From: Planctomycetales bacterium
GTDB taxonomy: Bacteria > Planctomycetota > Planctomycetia > Planctomycetales > Planctomycetaceae
Assembly: GCA_026400835.1 (NCBI GenBank)
Contig: JAPLOA010000074.1
Location: 110,897 to 174,896, forward strand
Direction of reading: 5' to 3'
Length of the DNA stretch: 64,000 nucleotides
Shown here: positions 61,112 through 64,000 of the stretch, piece by piece
Position numbering within the stretch: position 1 is the first letter of the stretch
Layout of the letters: every line of letters begins with the position of its first letter
The notes under the pieces: generated by a model
Databases searched by the model: none
Seen by the model: the letters and a program-made list of their open reading frames with translations, nothing else
What the model was told of the DNA's origin: nothing
Made by a program: the position numbers and the translations under genes

Positions 61112-63868
61112 TGCATGCTGATTCATGGCTCACAGATCCGAACCGCGATGGTCGCGATGCTGCTGTGTCTGGGCCTCGATTTCGCGAACGCTCAGGACGA
61201 TCCTTCGCAACGGCCCCTCCCGTTGCCGGAACGTGGCGTGGCCGATCTGCCTCAGCACATGGAACTGCTGAAACGTTTGCGGTCGCTTGTAGAATCTCAG
61301 CAGAAGAATTCCGAGCAAGCCCGGAAGGCATCTGACACACTGCCGCAACTGCCCGAATTGCCGTCACCGGCTGATGCCCCTTCATCGCAGCAGAAAAAGA
61401 ACGAAGCAGCTCCTGAGAAATCTCCCTTTCAGCCTCAACAACTGCAGCAGTTTCAGGAGGCTCTGAAGAATCTCGCCAGCAAATTGCCGCCAGGATTCGT
61501 GCCGCCGGATTTAAGTTCTGTACCGCCCGATCAACTCCGCAAAGCCATGGAGAATCCCGCGGTCCAGCAGCAGATGAAGCAGATGCTTGAGCAGTTCGCA
61601 AAGGACGGTGTGTTGCCAAAACCTGGCGACGACGGATCGCAGTTGCCTGTTCCGCCGCAGAATGATGCGTCAACAACTCCATCACAGAATGATGTAATAC
61701 AAGAAGGTTTGCAGAAGAATGAACCACGGGAAAACAAACTGAACAATCGACCGTCACCGAGTAACGAGGAGGGTCGGAATAAGCCGTCCGACAATGCTCA
61801 GCGGGATTCCGTGCAAAGCAATGATTCACCAGAAGTACGATCCAGGAAAACCGGGGAACAGAATTCTCCCGGTCCCGATGAATCGGCGACAGGCGAATCT
61901 GCGCCAAGCGACTCTGAAAATACTGATTCCGCTAACGACGCTCCGCCCGGATCTCTGCGTTCTCTTCGAAGCTTCCTGAAGAAGTTGGCGGAGGATACCG
62001 GAATGAAGTCACCGGATGCTTCTCAGGACACGCCGACTCAAGGCGAATCGGATTCCCGAGCTGCGGCAGAAGAGCAAGTGATGCCACCCGAGCCGAAGAA
62101 CTCATCCAGCAACAACAGTTCTTCGAGCAATAGCAGCGCCGCTTCACCACGCAGGCCGCTTCGCAAAAGAGAGACTTCGAAGCCCAAAACAACACCGTCG
62201 GCTGATTCCTCAATCAGTCCCACACCAAACGCGAATCGCAATGAGTCTGGACAGTTGCCAGGCACTTCTCCAAATCCTTTGACCCCGCCAAATACATCAC
62301 CGGGAGCAGATGATCGGGAGAATTCCCCAGACGCGAATTCTTCAGACAGCAGCCCTGCGCTTCCGAATCCGTCGTTTTCAAGTCCACCACAAGGGATGAA
62401 AATTGATCCCGAGACCGCGCGGAAGCAACTTGAGGATCTTCAGAAAACGCTCGAACGCATGAAGCAGCTTGATAAAGAATCGAACTCGGGACGGTTGCCA
62501 ACAGAGGAATTGCCGTCCTCGAATCGACAGCCTGCGCGACCCAACTCAAACGACGATGCCCGCGCCGGCGATTCAAACAGCGTTTCTCCATCGCCAAACC
62601 GAAATAATCGAATGGCGAACAAACCTGATTCTGACAACAGTAACGGTGATCAGTTGCCCGAATCTCTGCCGGATGTTGATGAGTTTCTCCGGGAGCAGTT
62701 AAAGAACTTCAAGCTTCCGCCAGACGCCTTTCCTGGCGGCAACTCGGGCAATCAATCATCGTCGCCCGGAGCAAATCCTGTCGACGATCCTCGTGGGGCA
62801 AATGCCAACAACGGCACGCCGAACAATCGAATTCTGCGCAATTCTGAAACTCGCGATCTGTACATGGAACGTCCACTACAGCCAGAAGATATCCAACGCC
62901 TGAAGAACACACTGCGTCGCGAGAATACTGAGCGGCTCGGCAACGATTCATCGCCGCAGAGGAACGAAAAATTTGATAAGCCTCCGATTGATATCGCAAA
63001 AGAACTGGAGCAACGCGGATTCGGCGACACGCTGAAAAAGCTTGTCGAGCGTGCTAAAGAAGAAGCAAAGAAGCCTCGCACTCCATCACAGAATTCTGCC
63101 GACACCCAGGAAATCGCAGGCAACCCAGCGGGAAGCAAGTCCGCAATTGAAAACGCCATGAATGGAGCGTCGGAAGCAGCGAAGAAGGCCGATCCTGAGC
63201 TAAGCAAATCAATGTCGAAGATGCTGGATGGCCTGAAAGACGATCTGGTGAAGATCGCCAAAGATGCCAGGTTCAATGATCCCCCGGAACGATCTCGCAG
63301 TGACCGTACTGCGACTCCCCCTTCGCCGTCCGAATCGAACTCGATGATCGACACACTTCGTAAGTCGGCCTCGGAGATCCTCGCCGGACCGTCGCGAAAT
63401 CCCAACTCCGGCAACAATGCCGCCTCAAGTCCATCCTCCGCACCGAGTGCATTCAGCGGCGAATTTGATTTCACTCCAGTGCTGGTACTTGCCGGCGTCC
63501 TGGCGGCATTGGCCGTTGCATTCTTCGGGCTTCGTCACGTCAAGTTGCGTTCCGCCAACGCAGCGGAATTGCAGTTTGCCGGTCCGCCGCTCAAGCCTGC
63601 TGATATCAATAGTCGAGCTGACGTGGTGCGAGCCTTTCATGAATTCGCCATGCGGTCTGCTCAGTCTGTTCAATCGTGGTGGACTCACCGAAACGTGCAG
63701 CAAGCGATTCTGGAGAAAGCTCCGGAATATCGAGCGGCGGTTGAAACGCTGGCGAACACTTATGAGCAGGCTCGATACCTTCCAGTGGAACAGGAATTGT
63801 CCCCGGAACAACTGGAATCCGCTCGCTCAGCGTTGCAGCAATGCAGCCGAAAAAACAGCAACGGCTAG
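61112..63868 (+). CDS. Large low-complexity membrane protein with DUF4129-like C-terminal domain
   Basis: A 918-residue exported protein. A signal-like segment is in the first 30 residues (IRTAMVAMLLCLGLDFANAQ). Most of the next 700 residues are intrinsically disordered by composition: long stretches of Ser, Pro, Asn, Glu, Asp and Gln (SSNNSSSSNSSAASP; NSNDDARAGDSNSVSPSPN), interrupted by short helices (EDIQRLKNTLRREN). One hydrophobic helix is at about 787-809 (TPVLVLAGVLAALAVAFFGL); after it the C-terminal segment DVVRAFHEFAMRS...NTYEQARYLPVEQELSPEQLESAR resembles the DUF4129 C-terminal domain. The start is uncertain; ATGs at 61112, 61118 and 61148 compete. Function unknown; topology suggests a disordered extracytoplasmic domain tethered to a small cytoplasmic domain. 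Confidence 0.68.
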   Translation, partial: CMLIHGSQIRTAMVAMLLCLGLDFANAQDDPSQRPLPLPERGVADLPQHMELLKRLRSLVESQQKNSEQARKASDTLPQLPELPSPADAPSSQQKKNEAAPEKSPFQPQQLQQFQEALKNLASKLPPGFVPPDLSSVPPDQLRKAMENPAVQQQMKQMLEQFAKDGVLPKPGDDGSQLPVPPQNDASTTPSQNDVIQEGLQKNEPRENKLNNRPSPSNEEGRNKPSDNAQRDSVQSNDSPEVRSRKTGEQNSPGPDESATGESAPSDSENTDSANDAPPGSLRSLRSFLKKLAEDTGMKSPDASQDTPTQGESDSRAAAEEQVMPPEPKNSSSNNSSSSNSSAASPRRPLRKRETSKPKTTPSADSSISPTPNANRNESGQLPGTSPNPLTPPNTSPGADDRENSPDANSSDSSPALPNPSFSSPPQGMKIDPETARKQLEDLQKTLERMKQLDKESNSGRLPTEELPSSNRQPARPNSNDDARAGDSNSVSPSPNRNNRMANKPDSDNSNGDQLPESLPDVDEFLREQLKNFKLPPDAFPGGNSGNQSSSPGANPVDDPRGANANNGTPNNRILRNSETRDLYMERPLQPEDIQRLKNTLRRENTERLGNDSSPQRNEKFDKPPIDIAKELEQRGFGDTLKKLVERAKEEAKKPRTPSQNSADTQEIAGNPAGSKSAIENAMNGASEAAKKADPELSKSMSKMLDGLKDDLVKIAKDARFNDPPERSRSDRTATPPSPSESNSMIDTLRKSASEILAGPSRNPNSGNNAASSPSSAPSAFSGEFDFTPVLVLAGVLAALAVAFFGLRHVKLRSANAAELQFAGPPLKPADINSRADVVRAFHEFAMRSAQSVQSWWTHRNVQQAILEKAPEYRAAVETLANTYEQARYLPVEQELSPEQLESARSALQQCSRKNSNG

Positions 63869-64000
63869 TGCTTTTTCAACGCTTAGATTTGGGGTTTCCA
63901 GAATCTGCCGGAACACGCTAGCGTCCGGTTTTGAACCGTGGGCTAGCGCACAGCGCCTGATGTGCAGAACCCGAAGTTCAAGCGTTGAAGACGCACTAGC
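63864..64000. repeat. Inverted repeat at window end
   Basis: GCTAGTGCTTTTTCAACGCTT at 63864-63884 pairs with the last 21 bases of the window (63980-64000), with two mismatches. The left arm overlaps the stop codon of the preceding gene. It may be a terminator or another repeat element; the right side may extend past the window. Confidence 0.6.

Noticed and set aside
61080..61907. 275-residue minus-strand frame
   Set aside because: Antisense to the Ser/Pro/Asn-rich gene; composition is a by-product of codon bias.
1..64000. CRISPR array, prophage, plasmid origin
   Set aside because: No regularly spaced identical direct repeats, phage structural genes, or replication-initiator genes with iterons were seen.

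Overview
The window reads as a chromosomal segment of a planctomycete (phylum Planctomycetota, class Planctomycetia). The evidence is family content: two DUF1501 proteins with Tat-like leaders, a DUF3500 protein with a twin-Arg-like leader, a PhoD-type phosphatase, secreted SGNH and alpha/beta hydrolases, large lipoproteins, a DUF4129-like membrane protein, and many palindromic intergenic repeats. I cannot name a genus from the sequence alone. No rRNA, recognisable tRNA, CRISPR array, prophage or replication origin was seen.

Layout. 1-4.3 kb: a partial Rieske oxygenase, an N,N-dimethylformamidase-beta-like secreted protein, a divergent M19 dipeptidase and a Uma2-family protein. 4.4-4.8 kb: a 400-bp terminal-inverted-repeat element, with a second copy at 32.1-32.5 kb. 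4.9-24.7 kb: mostly housekeeping genes (citrate synthase, release factor 3, histidyl-tRNA synthetase, topoisomerase I, an archaeal-type peptidyl-tRNA hydrolase) mixed with two DUF1501 proteins, a TolC-like lipoprotein, an RNase Z-like hydrolase and a PpiD/SurA-like membrane protein with a long Ala/Pro/Glu insert. 25.6-38.7 kb: secreted hydrolases, a three-domain DD-peptidase fusion, diaminopimelate decarboxylase, a HerA-like ATPase, PhoD, and a REP-associated transposase (RAYT) framed by REP hairpins.

38.9-45.6 kb (minus strand) is an ABC-2 operon: ATPase, a permease split by an apparent frameshift, a membrane-anchored periplasmic protein and a second permease. 46.1-51.2 kb holds IscA/ErpA, a thioredoxin lipoprotein overlapping an SGNH/TPR protein, a small lipoprotein, uracil-DNA glycosylase, a frameshifted mini-membrane protein and RlmN. 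51.4-59.9 kb (minus strand) holds a large coiled-coil membrane protein, a 2-hydroxyacid dehydrogenase and a second ABC-2 system whose three genes overlap by 4 bp. The window ends with a two-TM protein and a 918-residue Ser/Pro/Asn-rich membrane protein.

Themes. (1) Several families of dispersed palindromic repeats, one with its likely mobilising enzyme next to it. (2) Three genes (RAYT, an ABC permease, a mini-membrane protein) have their reading frame broken at a TTTT run, which points to shared homopolymer errors or real decay. (3) Two separate ABC-2 export-type systems are accompanied by lineage-specific periplasmic proteins. I see no clear undescribed defence system; the best novelty candidates are the terminal-inverted-repeat element, the RAYT/REP locus, the ABC operons with uncharacterised partners and the DD-peptidase fusion.
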